From the NCBI GenBank assembly GCA_965221505.1, contig CBDCSI010000002.1, positions 1 to 64,000 of the forward strand: a DNA stretch of 64,000 nt, in the 5' to 3' direction. A program made the translations under genes and the position numbers. This document shows positions 9,041 to 18,028 of this stretch, in pieces (position 1 is the first letter of the stretch; each line of letters opens with the position of its first letter). This DNA is from CAZPXZ01 sp965221505 (GTDB taxonomy: Bacteria; Pseudomonadota; Alphaproteobacteria; Rhodobacterales; CAZPXZ01). The notes beneath the pieces were generated by a model that was given only the letters and a program-made list of their open reading frames with translations, had not been told where the DNA came from and did not search any database.

Positions 9041-9991
9041 TTGAGCCCGGGCTACCTCCTCCGCCGGCTGCTGTCGGTCCTGCTCGTCATCGCGATCGTT
9101 TCCTTTGCGGTATTCGTCATCACGCTGATCCTGCCGGGAAACGCCGCGGTGATGATCCTCGGCGAATGGGCGACCGACGAGCAGCTGCGCGCCATGGAGG
9201 AGACGCTCGGGCTCAACCGCCCCTGGTACACCCAGTATCTGCACTGGGCCGGGGGCCTTCTGCGCGGCGACTGGGGGATGTCGCTGCGCCTCTCGCTGCC
9301 GGTGACCCAGGTGGTCGGCCAGGCGTTCTGGAACTCCGCCCTCCTCGCCGTCACCGCGCTGGTCACCGTCACCGTCGTCGCCGTTCCGATCGGGATTTTC
9401 GCCGCGCTCCGGCGCGGCACGAAGACGGATCTCGGCATCGGACTGCTCGCCTACGTCGGCACCGCCATGCCGGAGTTCGTGACCGCCACCCTCCTCCTCG
9501 TCTTCCTGGCCGGGCCGGCCGTCGCGCTCTTTCCCGCCGGCGGGTTCGTCGCGCCAGGCGACAGCCTCGCCGGATTCGCCTCGCACGTCGTCCTGCCGGC
9601 CAGCACTCTCGCGCTCATCCTGACCGCCCATATCGCCCGCCAGGTACGCTCCGAGATGTCCGACGTGCTGTCCAGCGACTACATCCGCTCCGCCCGCCTG
9701 AAGGGACTGCGCGAGCGCCAGGTCGTGCGGCGGCACGCCGTGCCCAACGCCCTGGCCCCCGCCGTCGCGGTGATCTCCCTCGACATCGGCTACCTCCTCG
9801 GCGGCATCATCGTGGTGGAGGAGATCTTCGCCTGGCCCGGTCTCGGGCGGACCCTCATCTACGCGCTGGAGAACCGGGACCTGCCGGTGATCCAGGCCAT
9901 CACCCTGCTCCTCGCCTCCGTATACGCGATCTCGAACCTGCTCTCGGACATCGTGATCGCGGCGCTGGATCCGCGAGTGCGCTATGACTGA
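9041..9991 (+). CDS. ABC transporter permease, DppB type
   Basis: 316 aa from a TTG at 9041, four bases after the binding-protein stop; GGAG lies 9 bases upstream. It has a hydrophobic N-terminal segment (LLSVLLVIAIVSFAVFVITL), a periplasmic loop with LGLNRPWYTQYLHWAGGLL, and the binding-protein-dependent permease core including the EAA loop region (DYIRSARLKGLRERQVVRRH). Typical length and topology for DppB (about six membrane spans). It overlaps the next gene by 8 bases, so translation is probably coupled. Confidence 0.9.
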   Translation: MSPGYLLRRLLSVLLVIAIVSFAVFVITLILPGNAAVMILGEWATDEQLRAMEETLGLNRPWYTQYLHWAGGLLRGDWGMSLRLSLPVTQVVGQAFWNSALLAVTALVTVTVVAVPIGIFAALRRGTKTDLGIGLLAYVGTAMPEFVTATLLLVFLAGPAVALFPAGGFVAPGDSLAGFASHVVLPASTLALILTAHIARQVRSEMSDVLSSDYIRSARLKGLRERQVVRRHAVPNALAPAVAVISLDIGYLLGGIIVVEEIFAWPGLGRTLIYALENRDLPVIQAITLLLASVYAISNLLSDIVIAALDPRVRYD

Positions 9992-10802
9992 GATCCTCCG
10001 CTCGCCCACCGGGATCGTCGGCACGGTCCTGTTGAGCGTGGTCGCCGTCGCCGTGGTGCTCGGCCCGGTCATCGCACCCTACGACCCGCAGGCGTTCCAC
10101 CCGACCGTCCGCCTCACGGGGCCGTCGGCCGCCCACTGGCTGGGCACCGACCAGTTCGGCCGAGACCTGCTCTCGCGGCTCCTGCACGGCGCCCGCTCGA
10201 CGGTCGCCTTCGGAATCGGCGCGACCGCCCTCGGCGTGCTCGCGGGCTCCGCCATCGGAATCACCGCCGGCGTCGTGGGCGGCTGGATCGACAGCGCCAT
10301 CATGCGCACCATCGACGGGTTCCTCGCGGTTCCCGACCTCCTGTTCACCCTCCTGATCGTCACCATGCTCGGCGGCGGCACCGGTCACGCCATGCTGGCC
10401 GTCGCCGTCGCCTTCACCCCCGGCATGGCGCGCATCGCACGAAGCGCCGTCCTGTCCATCCGGACCCGGGAATACGTGCTGGCGGCGACCGCGCGCGGGG
10501 AGTTCATGGGCTACGTCATCGGAAGGGAAGTGATCCCGAACGCGATCGGCCCGATCGTCGTGGAAGCGACCATTCGCGTCTCCTTCGCCATCATGATCGG
10601 CGCCACGCTCGGGTTTCTGGGCCTCGGCGCGCAGCCGCCGTCCACGGAATGGGGGCTGATGGTCGCGGAGGCGCGGCAGTTCATGTTCCGCAGCGCCTGG
10701 GTCGTCACCGTTCCGGGCATCGCCATCGCGGTGGCCGCGCTCGGGTTCAACCTGTTCGGCGACGCGCTTCGCGACGCGCTGGATCCCCGGCGGAGGCGCT
10801 GA
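9984..10802 (+). CDS. ABC transporter permease, DppC type
   Basis: 272 aa. The ATG lies inside the 3' end of the preceding permease gene. The sequence shows the DppC hallmarks: APYDPQAFHP, HWLGTDQFGRDLLSRLLHGA, and the EAA-loop region (REYVLAATARGEFMGYVIGR). About five to six membrane spans. It forms the inner-membrane channel with the 9041-9991 product. It ends three bases before the ATPase gene. Confidence 0.92.
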   Translation: MTEILRSPTGIVGTVLLSVVAVAVVLGPVIAPYDPQAFHPTVRLTGPSAAHWLGTDQFGRDLLSRLLHGARSTVAFGIGATALGVLAGSAIGITAGVVGGWIDSAIMRTIDGFLAVPDLLFTLLIVTMLGGGTGHAMLAVAVAFTPGMARIARSAVLSIRTREYVLAATARGEFMGYVIGREVIPNAIGPIVVEATIRVSFAIMIGATLGFLGLGAQPPSTEWGLMVAEARQFMFRSAWVVTVPGIAIAVAALGFNLFGDALRDALDPRRRR

Positions 10803-10805
10803 GAA

Positions 10806-12485
10806 GTGGCGGCGGATGCGGCGCGGGGCGACGCGACCGCCCCGATCCTTTCCGTCCGCGACTACTCGCTCTCCTATCGCACGTCGTCGGCCCCGGTGCA
10901 GGCGCTGGGCGATATCCGCCTCGACATCCGGGCCGGCACGACGCTGGGCCTGGTGGGCGAATCCGGTTCGGGAAAGACCTCGCTCGCCTGGGCCGTTCTC
11001 CGCTACTTGCCGGACAACGCGATCGAGAACGACGGCGCCATCGCGCTCGGCGGCGAGGACCTTCGCCGCAAGACGGCGGCCGAAATGCTCGAGCTGCGCG
11101 GTCGCCGGATCAGCATGGTGTTCCAGGACCCCGGCACGGCGCTCAATCCCGTCCTGCGCCTCGGCGAACAGATCTCGGAAGTGCTCGTCCGCCATCGCGG
11201 CCTCTCGCCGAAGGACGCGAGGGAGGAGGGCACCGCCCTGCTCGCCCGCACCGGGATCGCCCGGCCGGCGGACATGATGGACCGCTACCCGCACGAAGCA
11301 TCGGGCGGCGAGAAGCAACGGGTCGTGATCGCCACGGCTTTCGCCTGCAATCCCGAGATGATCGTCTTCGACGAGCCCACGACCGCGCTCGACATCCTGA
11401 CCGCGCGCCAGATCCTGGAGCTGTTCGAGCGCCTGCGCGAGGAGACCGGCGTCACGGCTCTCTACATCTCGCACGATCTGGGCCTGGTCTCGCGGATCGC
11501 CGACGAGGTGGCGGTCATTCACGAAGGCCGAATCGTGGAGCGGGGCGCCGTCGACGAACTCTTTCGCCGGCCCGGACACGACCACACGCGAACGCTCCTC
11601 TCGGCGGTGCCGCGGCCCAACGTCCGCCTGGCGCCGCCCGAGCCGGAGCCGTCGGCGCCGGAACTCCTCGCGATCGAGGGCGTCGACGTCCGCTACGGCG
11701 ACCGGTCGGGGATCTTTCGCGCGCTCCGCCCGAAGCGCGAGGTGGTGCAGGGCGCGCGCTCGGTCTCCATCGGCGTTCGCCCCGGCGAGATCTTCGGTAT
11801 CGTCGGCGAGTCGGGGTCGGGCAAGTCGACCCTCGCGAAGGTGATCGCCGGACTGCAGGACTTCACCGGCGGCGTCCGGTTCGGCGAGCGGCTCCATTCC
11901 GGACGGCGCGGCTTCGACCGGAACTACCGTCGCGCGGTGCAGATCGTGTTCCAGCATCCCGACGCGTCGCTGAACCCGCGCCAGCGAATCGGCACCATTC
12001 TCGGGCGGCCGCTCCGGCTCTACGGACTGGCGCGAAAGGGCGAGGTCCGCGACCGCGTGCGCGACCTCCTGCGGCAGGTCCTGCTGCCGGAGGACTTCGC
12101 CGACCGCTATCCGCATCAGCTCTCCGGCGGCGAGAAGCAGCGCGTCGCCATCGCGCGGGCCTTCGCGGCCGAGCCGAGTCTGGTGATCTGCGACGAGATC
12201 ACGTCTTCGCTGGACGTCTCGGTCCAGGCGTCGATCGCCCGGCTCTTGATCGACCTGCAGCGCCAGACGGGAACGGCCTGTCTGTTCATCACCCACGACC
12301 TCAATCTGGTACGCCAGCTCGCGCACCGGATCGCGGTCATGCAGAACGGCGCGCTCGTGGACCTGTTCCGGACGGAAGAGGCGGAAGATCCCGAGCGGCA
12401 CCCGTATACGCGGTCGCTGCTCGAAGCGGTGCCCGTGCCGTCCTGGACGCTCGCGGAGGGTTCCGGCACGGAGGCGAGACCATGA
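10806..12485 (+). CDS. ABC transporter ATPase with two fused nucleotide-binding domains (DppD-DppF type)
   Basis: 559 aa from a GTG. It contains two complete ATPase domains. The first has Walker A GESGSGKTS, signature ASGGEKQR and Walker B MIVFDEP. The second (from about residue 285) has Walker A GESGSGKST, signature LSGGEKQR and Walker B LVICDE. In E. coli Dpp/Opp these domains are separate proteins. Fused versions occur widely in peptide/glutathione-type importers (GsiA-like). It energises import by the two permeases upstream. Its stop overlaps the start of the next gene (ATGA). Confidence 0.92.
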   Translation: MAADAARGDATAPILSVRDYSLSYRTSSAPVQALGDIRLDIRAGTTLGLVGESGSGKTSLAWAVLRYLPDNAIENDGAIALGGEDLRRKTAAEMLELRGRRISMVFQDPGTALNPVLRLGEQISEVLVRHRGLSPKDAREEGTALLARTGIARPADMMDRYPHEASGGEKQRVVIATAFACNPEMIVFDEPTTALDILTARQILELFERLREETGVTALYISHDLGLVSRIADEVAVIHEGRIVERGAVDELFRRPGHDHTRTLLSAVPRPNVRLAPPEPEPSAPELLAIEGVDVRYGDRSGIFRALRPKREVVQGARSVSIGVRPGEIFGIVGESGSGKSTLAKVIAGLQDFTGGVRFGERLHSGRRGFDRNYRRAVQIVFQHPDASLNPRQRIGTILGRPLRLYGLARKGEVRDRVRDLLRQVLLPEDFADRYPHQLSGGEKQRVAIARAFAAEPSLVICDEITSSLDVSVQASIARLLIDLQRQTGTACLFITHDLNLVRQLAHRIAVMQNGALVDLFRTEEAEDPERHPYTRSLLEAVPVPSWTLAEGSGTEARP

Positions 12486-13708
12486 GTATGACTGCGGCGC
12501 TCGAGATCGCGAACCGCATCGACACCCGGGCCTGCCTCGATCTGGTCTCGGAAATGGTGCGCTACAAGAGCTACTCGGGAACCGAGGGCGAACGGGCGCT
12601 GGCCGAACGCATGGTCCGGCGCATGGGCGAGTTGGGACTGGAAGCGGACTTGCAGCCGGTCGAGGGCGGCCGCGCGAACGCGATCGGCCGCTGGCGCGGG
12701 ACGGGCGGCGGCAAGTCGCTGGTGTTCAACGGACATCTCGACACCAATCCGGCGACCGAGGGCTGGACCGTCGACCCGTGGGGCGGGCTGGTGACCGACG
12801 AGTTCGTCTACGGCATCGGCGTCTCCAACATGAAGGCTGGCGACGCCGCCGCGCTCTCTGCCGTGAAATCGCTGATCGACGCAGGGAAACGGCTGCGGGG
12901 CGACGTGATCCTCACCTTCGTGGTCGGCGAGTTGCAGGGCGGCATAGGCACGCTCGCCGCCATCCGGCACGGGCTCGAGGCGGACTGCTTCGTCAACTGC
13001 GAGCCGACCGACCTGAAGGCGATCACGATGCACGCGGCCGCGTTCATGTTCGACATCACCCTCGAGGGCGTCACCCGGCACATGTCCAAGCGCGAGGAAG
13101 CGGTCGACGCGCTCCTCGCCGCCTGCGAACTGGTGCCCGAGCTGACCGGCCTCGCCTTCTCCGACGCGCCGACGCCGGAACATCGCTCCATCAACCGGGT
13201 CCATGTCGGGGTCATGCACGGCGCGCTCGGGCGCGACCTGCACGAATGGCGGGCGCCCCAGGTCGCGGACTTCGTGCGGCTGAAGGGATCCGGGCGCTAC
13301 GGTCCGGGGCAGAGCGAATCCGCCGCGCTGGCCGACATGCGGCGCGTCCTCGACCGGCTGGAGCGGCGCCGCCCGGGTCTCAAGGCCACGCTGATTCCGG
13401 AGGCCAGCGCCGGCCGCCCCACCATGCCGGCGTTCGAGGTCTCGCGGGACTCGCAAATCGTGCAGGCCGTGAACCGGGCCTACCGGTCGGTGCGGGGCGA
13501 GGAACAGCCGACCGGGGCCATTACGCCGCCCGGCTTCTTCGGCACCGACGCGGGACATCTCTACAAGGAGCTGGCGATGGAAGGCGTGGTGTGCGGACCG
13601 GGCGGACGCTACAACACCATGCCGGACGAACGCGTCGACGTCGTCGACTACCTGGACATGATCCGCATCTATCTGCTCGCGATCGCGGAGATCTGCGAGA
13701 TCGAATGA
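12482..13708 (+). CDS. M20-family hydrolase (ArgE/DapE-like) with substituted metal ligands
   Basis: 408 aa. The ATG at 12482 overlaps the ATPase stop, although the frame stays open much further upstream. The M20 fold is clear: FNGHLDTNP (His85, Asp87), a GIGVSNMKAGDA loop where the bridging Asp of GxxxxDMKG is Asn116, VVGELQGG where the Glu-Glu pair is Glu150-Leu151, CEPTDL (Glu174), and a C-terminal RYNTMPDE where the metal His is Asn378. Three of the usual ligands are therefore replaced. It is last in the importer operon and is likely to deacylate or hydrolyse the imported compound or a product of the M24-fold enzyme. The substrate is unknown. Confidence 0.85.
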   Translation: MSMTAALEIANRIDTRACLDLVSEMVRYKSYSGTEGERALAERMVRRMGELGLEADLQPVEGGRANAIGRWRGTGGGKSLVFNGHLDTNPATEGWTVDPWGGLVTDEFVYGIGVSNMKAGDAAALSAVKSLIDAGKRLRGDVILTFVVGELQGGIGTLAAIRHGLEADCFVNCEPTDLKAITMHAAAFMFDITLEGVTRHMSKREEAVDALLAACELVPELTGLAFSDAPTPEHRSINRVHVGVMHGALGRDLHEWRAPQVADFVRLKGSGRYGPGQSESAALADMRRVLDRLERRRPGLKATLIPEASAGRPTMPAFEVSRDSQIVQAVNRAYRSVRGEEQPTGAITPPGFFGTDAGHLYKELAMEGVVCGPGGRYNTMPDERVDVVDYLDMIRIYLLAIAEICEIE

Positions 13709-13751
13709 AGGCGGAAGTCCACCCGGCCGCAAACGCCGAACCGGAAGGCCC

Positions 13752-15023
13752 TCAGTCGACGATGCCGAATTCGCCGTAGGGCAAGAACGGAACCGGCGTG
13801 CCGGCCGCCACCTCGGTCACGTCGCTCGCCAGCTCGATCAGGCCGTCCGACCACCGCAAGCCGCCGATCAGCCCCGAACCCTCCGAGCGGTAGCGCTCCA
13901 GCGTCCCGTCGTCCCGAACGCGCGCGCGCAAGAACTCGTGCCGGCCGGGACGCTTTCGCAGCGCCCCCGCAACCGGTATCCGGTAGCGCCGGGGCGTCGT
14001 CCAGTCCGCCCCGGCGAGCCGGAGGAGAACCGGACGGGCGAAGATCAGGAAGCATACGAACGCCGCGACCGGGTTGCCGGGCAAGCCGCATACCGGCATC
14101 CCTCGCCAGCTCCCCATGGCCAGCGGCCTTCCGGGCTTCACCGCGATTCGCCAGACATGCATCGTCCCCTCTCCGGAGAGGAGCCGCGAGAGGTGATCCT
14201 CGTCGCCGCCGGACGCGCCCCCCGAGGCGATCACCGCGTCGCACTGGCCACCGGCCCGGTCGAGCGCCCCGCGAACCGCATCCGGCCGATCTCCGGCGAC
14301 ACCCAAATCGCATATGCCGAACCCCTGCGACCGCGCGAGGGCCGTCAGCATCGGACGGTTGGCGTCGGCGACGTCCGCCGGGCGCCGCAGGTCGCCGGGT
14401 TCGCGCAATTCGTCGCCGGTCGAGAGAACGCCGACCCGCAGGCGCCGGTAAACCTCGATCCGCCCCACTCCGACGGACGCCGCCTGGGCCAGGTCCTGCG
14501 CCCTGAGCCGCCTCCCCGCTTCCACGGCGAGCGCCCCCGCGCCGAGATCCTCGCCTGCGGCCCTGACGTTGGCGCCCTTGCGCGGCGCGCGCAGGATGCG
14601 AACCCGATCGCCGGCGTCCTCCGTGTCCTCCTGAAGCGCGACCGTGTCCGCCCCCGCCGGCATCACGGCTCCGGTCAGGATCCGGAGCGCGCATCGCTCC
14701 GGCACCGTGCCCTCCCACGGGCGGCCGGCCGCGGCGTGGCCGTCGAGGCGCGTCAGCGTGCCGGTCGCGCGGCCTTCTAGCGACGCGGCCCGATAGGCGT
14801 AGCCGTCCACGGCCGAGTTCGTCGCCGCCGGCGCATCCCGCCTCGCGAATACCGGCGCCGCGGCGATCCGCCCGGCGCATCGCTCCAGCGGCAGCGATTC
14901 GGTGCCGACCGCCGGAGCGACCTGCGCCTCGAGTCGGTCCAGCGCCTCGCCGACCGGCGTCCAGCGCACGCCGGGAGGCAGGCTGAAGCAGTCGTCTGCC
15001 GTCCTCTCCGCCGCGGACGCCAT
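13752..15023 (-). CDS. moeA: Molybdopterin molybdenumtransferase MoeA
   Basis: 423 aa. It inserts molybdate into adenylylated molybdopterin in the cytoplasm, completing basic Moco. The sequence shows the MoeA order: N-terminal GEALDRLEAQVAP, RRDAPAATNSAVDGYAY, the domain with RILTGAVMPAGADTVALQED, the MoaB-like domain GVLSTGDEL, and GGASGGDEDHL. GLPGNPVAAFV follows before the C-terminal beta-barrel. It is encoded with mobB, mobA and fdhD on the same strand, three bases after mobB. It serves the bis-MGD enzyme NarG encoded further along. Confidence 0.95.
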   Translation of the reverse strand: MASAAERTADDCFSLPPGVRWTPVGEALDRLEAQVAPAVGTESLPLERCAGRIAAAPVFARRDAPAATNSAVDGYAYRAASLEGRATGTLTRLDGHAAAGRPWEGTVPERCALRILTGAVMPAGADTVALQEDTEDAGDRVRILRAPRKGANVRAAGEDLGAGALAVEAGRRLRAQDLAQAASVGVGRIEVYRRLRVGVLSTGDELREPGDLRRPADVADANRPMLTALARSQGFGICDLGVAGDRPDAVRGALDRAGGQCDAVIASGGASGGDEDHLSRLLSGEGTMHVWRIAVKPGRPLAMGSWRGMPVCGLPGNPVAAFVCFLIFARPVLLRLAGADWTTPRRYRIPVAGALRKRPGRHEFLRARVRDDGTLERYRSEGSGLIGGLRWSDGLIELASDVTEVAAGTPVPFLPYGEFGIVD

Positions 15024-15026
15024 CGC

Positions 15027-15536
15027 CTATTCCGGTTCCGCGAGTCCGGTCTCGCGCAGGACGAACCCGGCGATCGTACCGACGTCGTCGAGCGGGAACT
15101 GCGGCACGGAGACGCCGTCGAGGCGCTCGTCCCGCGCAACCGCACGGATCGTCGGATCCGTCAGCGCCAGCGGCGCCTGCCGGCAGGCGGCGCGCCAGGC
15201 CTCGATCTTCGGATGCCGGTCGCGCTTGTAGCCTTCCACCAGAACCAGATCCGCCGGCGAAAGGCGCGCCAGCAGCTCGTCCAGCGTGAGCTCCGGATCG
15301 TCGCCGCCAAGTTCCGTCATCAGCGCCCAGCGCCGCCGGGAGGACACCAGGACCTGCGCCGCGCCGGCTTCGCGGTGGCGCCAGGAATCCCGACCGGGCC
15401 GGTCGACGTCGAACCCGTGATGCGCATGCTTGACGGTCGAGACCCGAAACCCCCGGCCCGCGATCTCCGCCACCAGGCGCTCGACCAGCGTGGTCTTGCC
15501 GCCGTTCTTCCAGCCGACGACGCCGAACGCCTTCAT
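15027..15536 (-). CDS. mobB: Molybdopterin-guanine dinucleotide biosynthesis protein MobB
   Basis: 169 aa from an ATG at 15536, which overlaps the mobA stop (ATGA). P-loop GWKNGGKTTLVERL at the N-terminus, followed by STVKHAHHGFDVDRPGRDSW, the conserved MobB segment. It is a GTP-binding accessory to MobA in attaching GMP to Moco. The frame is open further upstream but that part is the mobA gene in another frame. Confidence 0.93.
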   Translation of the reverse strand: MKAFGVVGWKNGGKTTLVERLVAEIAGRGFRVSTVKHAHHGFDVDRPGRDSWRHREAGAAQVLVSSRRRWALMTELGGDDPELTLDELLARLSPADLVLVEGYKRDRHPKIEAWRAACRQAPLALTDPTIRAVARDERLDGVSVPQFPLDDVGTIAGFVLRETGLAEPE

Positions 15537-16168
15537 GCGCTGCCTCCCGCCGCCATCCTGCGGCACGCCTCGAGATCCTGCGGCGTGTTCACGTTGAAGA
15601 ACGGGTCGCCGTCCGAATCGTCGAAGAGAGCGGTCGCGCATCCTTCCCGCTCCGTCCAGTCCAGAATCCGCCGCACGCCCTCGACCTCCAACGCGCGGCG
15701 AAGCGCCGGCGCGCGGGACACCGGCCAGAGTCCGAAAACCGGATGCGTCCGCTCGCCGCCGCTCGCGCGCGTCGCCGCGATCGCGATTCGCGCGCCGGCG
15801 CTCCGCCTCCTCGCGCGCTGCAGTCGCCGGACCAGGTCCTCGGGAAAGAAGGGCGTGTCGGCCGCCGCCGTCGCCACGTCGGCGATCCCGGGCGCCTCGG
15901 CAGCGGCCCATTCGCATGCGGCCAGCACCCCGGCGAGCGGCCCCGGCCGGTCGGGAAGACTGTCCGGAACCACCCGGAGACCCCACGCCGCGAACCGCTC
16001 CGGATCGCCGTTGGCGTTGAGTATCAGGCGGTCGACCTGCGGCGCGAGACGCTTCACGACACGGTCCAGCAGCCGGACGCCGCCCGCTTCCAGCAGTCCC
16101 TTGTCGGCACCTCCCATTCGCCGCGCCCTTCCGCCGGCGAGAACGACCCCCAGAATCGGCCCGGTCAC
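15533..16168 (-). CDS. mobA: Molybdenum cofactor guanylyltransferase MobA
   Basis: 211 aa from a GTG at 16168 overlapping the fdhD stop (GTGA). The nucleotidyltransferase signature LAGGRARRMGGADKGLL is at the N-terminus. RPGPLAGVLAAC, AAADTPFFPEDLV and the C-terminal FFNVNTPQDLE follow. It transfers GMP from GTP to Mo-molybdopterin to make bis-MGD, the cofactor form needed by NarG-type enzymes. The gene overlaps both neighbours, so translational coupling is likely. Confidence 0.95.
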   Translation of the reverse strand: MTGPILGVVLAGGRARRMGGADKGLLEAGGVRLLDRVVKRLAPQVDRLILNANGDPERFAAWGLRVVPDSLPDRPGPLAGVLAACEWAAAEAPGIADVATAAADTPFFPEDLVRRLQRARRRSAGARIAIAATRASGGERTHPVFGLWPVSRAPALRRALEVEGVRRILDWTEREGCATALFDDSDGDPFFNVNTPQDLEACRRMAAGGSA

Positions 16169-17034
16169 GGCGCGCGGCTCCCCTTGCGCACCGTTCCTGA
16201 CGGCTCGTCGGCCTCCCGTTCGGGGACGGCGTCCCAGACCACGCGCCCGGCGCCGGAGAGGCAATGGAACCGTTTCCCGCGCATGCGGCCGATCAGGGTG
16301 AGATTGACGCTGCGCGCGATCTCGACTCCCCAGGCGGTGAACCCGGAGCGCGACGCCAGCACCGGAATCCCCATCATCGCCGTCTTCAGCACCATCTCGG
16401 AGGTGAGCCGGCCCGTCGTGTAGAAGATCTTGTCGGCCGCCGACACGTCCCGAAGTGCCATGAACCCGGCGATCTTGTCCACCGCATTGTGCCGGCCGAC
16501 GTCCTCCATGTAGTAGAGCGGACGATCCTCCCGGCAGAGTACGCAGCCGTGAATGGCGCCGGCCCGAAGGTAGAGCGAGGGACGCACGGCGATCTTCCGC
16601 GCGAGCGCGTACAGCCAACTCGTCCGGACTTGCGCCTCCGGGAGCGACACTCCGGCCACGGTTTCCATCATGTCGCCGAAGACCGTGCCGACCGCGCAAC
16701 CGGACGTCCGCGTCGCCCGCCGGAGCTTCTCCTCGTAGTCTGTCACGCGATCCGTGCGGACGACGACGACCTCCAGCTCCTCGTCGAATTCGGCCCCGCG
16801 TATGCCGTCCGACTTGCGGATCAGGCCCTGGTTCAGGAGGTAGCCGATCGCCAGCTCGCCCGGATAGTCGCCGACGGTCATGACGGTGACGATTTCGCGG
16901 TCGTTGAGGTAGATGGTGAGCGGCCGCTCCTCCACCACCCGGATTTCGACCTCGTTGCGGTCGTGATCGACGCCGACCAGGGGACGGGAGAGGCGGGTGT
17001 CCTCCGGGTCGGGCGCGATCGCGAACTCGTCCAT
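16165..17034 (-). CDS. fdhD: Formate dehydrogenase accessory sulfurtransferase FdhD
   Basis: 289 aa from the ATG at 17034. Core motifs: PLTIYLNDREIVTVM, GELAIGYLLNQG, GAIHGCVLC, EDVGRHNAVDKI and TTGRLTSEMVLK. FdhD binds bis-MGD and passes sulfur from IscS to the cofactor of formate dehydrogenase. In E. coli it uses a C-G-x-C pair. Here the loop reads RTSGCAVGTVFGD, leaving one cysteine (Cys113). No formate dehydrogenase is visible in the window. It lies 11 bases after the aldolase gene, in the Moco gene string. Confidence 0.93.
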   Translation of the reverse strand: MDEFAIAPDPEDTRLSRPLVGVDHDRNEVEIRVVEERPLTIYLNDREIVTVMTVGDYPGELAIGYLLNQGLIRKSDGIRGAEFDEELEVVVVRTDRVTDYEEKLRRATRTSGCAVGTVFGDMMETVAGVSLPEAQVRTSWLYALARKIAVRPSLYLRAGAIHGCVLCREDRPLYYMEDVGRHNAVDKIAGFMALRDVSAADKIFYTTGRLTSEMVLKTAMMGIPVLASRSGFTAWGVEIARSVNLTLIGRMRGKRFHCLSGAGRVVWDAVPEREADEPSGTVRKGSRAP

Positions 17035-17045
17035 CGCCGGGTGCG

Positions 17046-17828
17046 TCAGCCCTCGTCGGCCGCCTCCCGAGGCGCCGCCAGGGCGCTCGCGACGGCCTCG
17101 CGAAACAGGATGGTGTCGGCGGAGAGGGTCACCATGTCGAACCCTTCCCGCACCATGGCCGCAGCGTAGTCCGGCGTGCCGCAATGAATGCCGACCCGGA
17201 TTCCCGCGCCGTGGCAGGCCTCGCGAATTCGCCCGATTCGCTCCTTCATCTCCGGCTCCGTCCGGTCCAGTCCCGGGGGCAGCCGCCCCTCCGTCGTGCT
17301 GATGGTCAGATCCGAGGGGCCGACATACACGCCGTCAAGGCCGGGCACCGACACGATCTCGTCGAGGTTTCGCATGGCTTCCGCCGTCTCGACCATGGCG
17401 AGGCAGACGACCTCGTCGTTGGCTCGTCTCTGGTAGTCGGGCCAGGCCGATACCGCGGCGCGCGTCGGGCCGGAGCTGCGTATTCCCGCCGGCGGATAGC
17501 GTACGTACGACACGAGCGCCTCTGCGTCGGCAGCCGAATTGACCATGGGGCAGATCAGCCCGTGGGCGCCCCAATCCAGCACCCGCATCGCGTGCGCCGG
17601 ATCCAGCCAGGGGATCCGGACCAGGGGCGTCACGTCGTGACCGCCCAGCGCCATGAGCATGCCGAGGGCGGCGTGGGAATCCACCGCACCGTGCTGCAGG
17701 TCGACGGTAACCGAATCGAACGGCAGGGACGCCAGAATCTCGGCCGCGAACGGGCTGCCCATATTCGCCCAGCCGTTGACGGCGCACCGGCCGTCCTCCC
17801 AGCGCTGTCGTAGCCGTACCGCACCCAT
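17046..17828 (-). CDS. HpcH/HpaI-family aldolase
   Basis: 260 aa from the ATG at 17828, with AAAGGAGA about 6 bases upstream. Class II pyruvate aldolase features: VDLQHGAVD (catalytic His), PLVRIPW (substrate Arg), MVETAEAM (metal Glu) and GVYVGPSDL (metal Asp). The family cleaves or forms 4-hydroxy-2-oxoacids using pyruvate and a divalent metal. The substrate cannot be assigned. It is upstream of fdhD on the same strand, but no functional link to the Moco genes is evident. Confidence 0.9.
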   Translation of the reverse strand: MGAVRLRQRWEDGRCAVNGWANMGSPFAAEILASLPFDSVTVDLQHGAVDSHAALGMLMALGGHDVTPLVRIPWLDPAHAMRVLDWGAHGLICPMVNSAADAEALVSYVRYPPAGIRSSGPTRAAVSAWPDYQRRANDEVVCLAMVETAEAMRNLDEIVSVPGLDGVYVGPSDLTISTTEGRLPPGLDRTEPEMKERIGRIREACHGAGIRVGIHCGTPDYAAAMVREGFDMVTLSADTILFREAVASALAAPREAADEG

Positions 17829-18028
17829 GCGAGTCTCCTTTCCTCTCTCCGGTTGTCTTCCTGCCCGCCGGTCCGGTGCGCCGCAGGAGCCTGCACCCCG
17901 CCCGTCGGCGACCGAAGCCGCCCGAAGCCGGCGCGTCGCGCGCGTCTCCCGCAGCGTTGACACGAACCTGCGGACAATATACCCATGCCGGGCGCCGTCG
18001 TCCGTCACAGAAGAGGATACCGCTCGCC

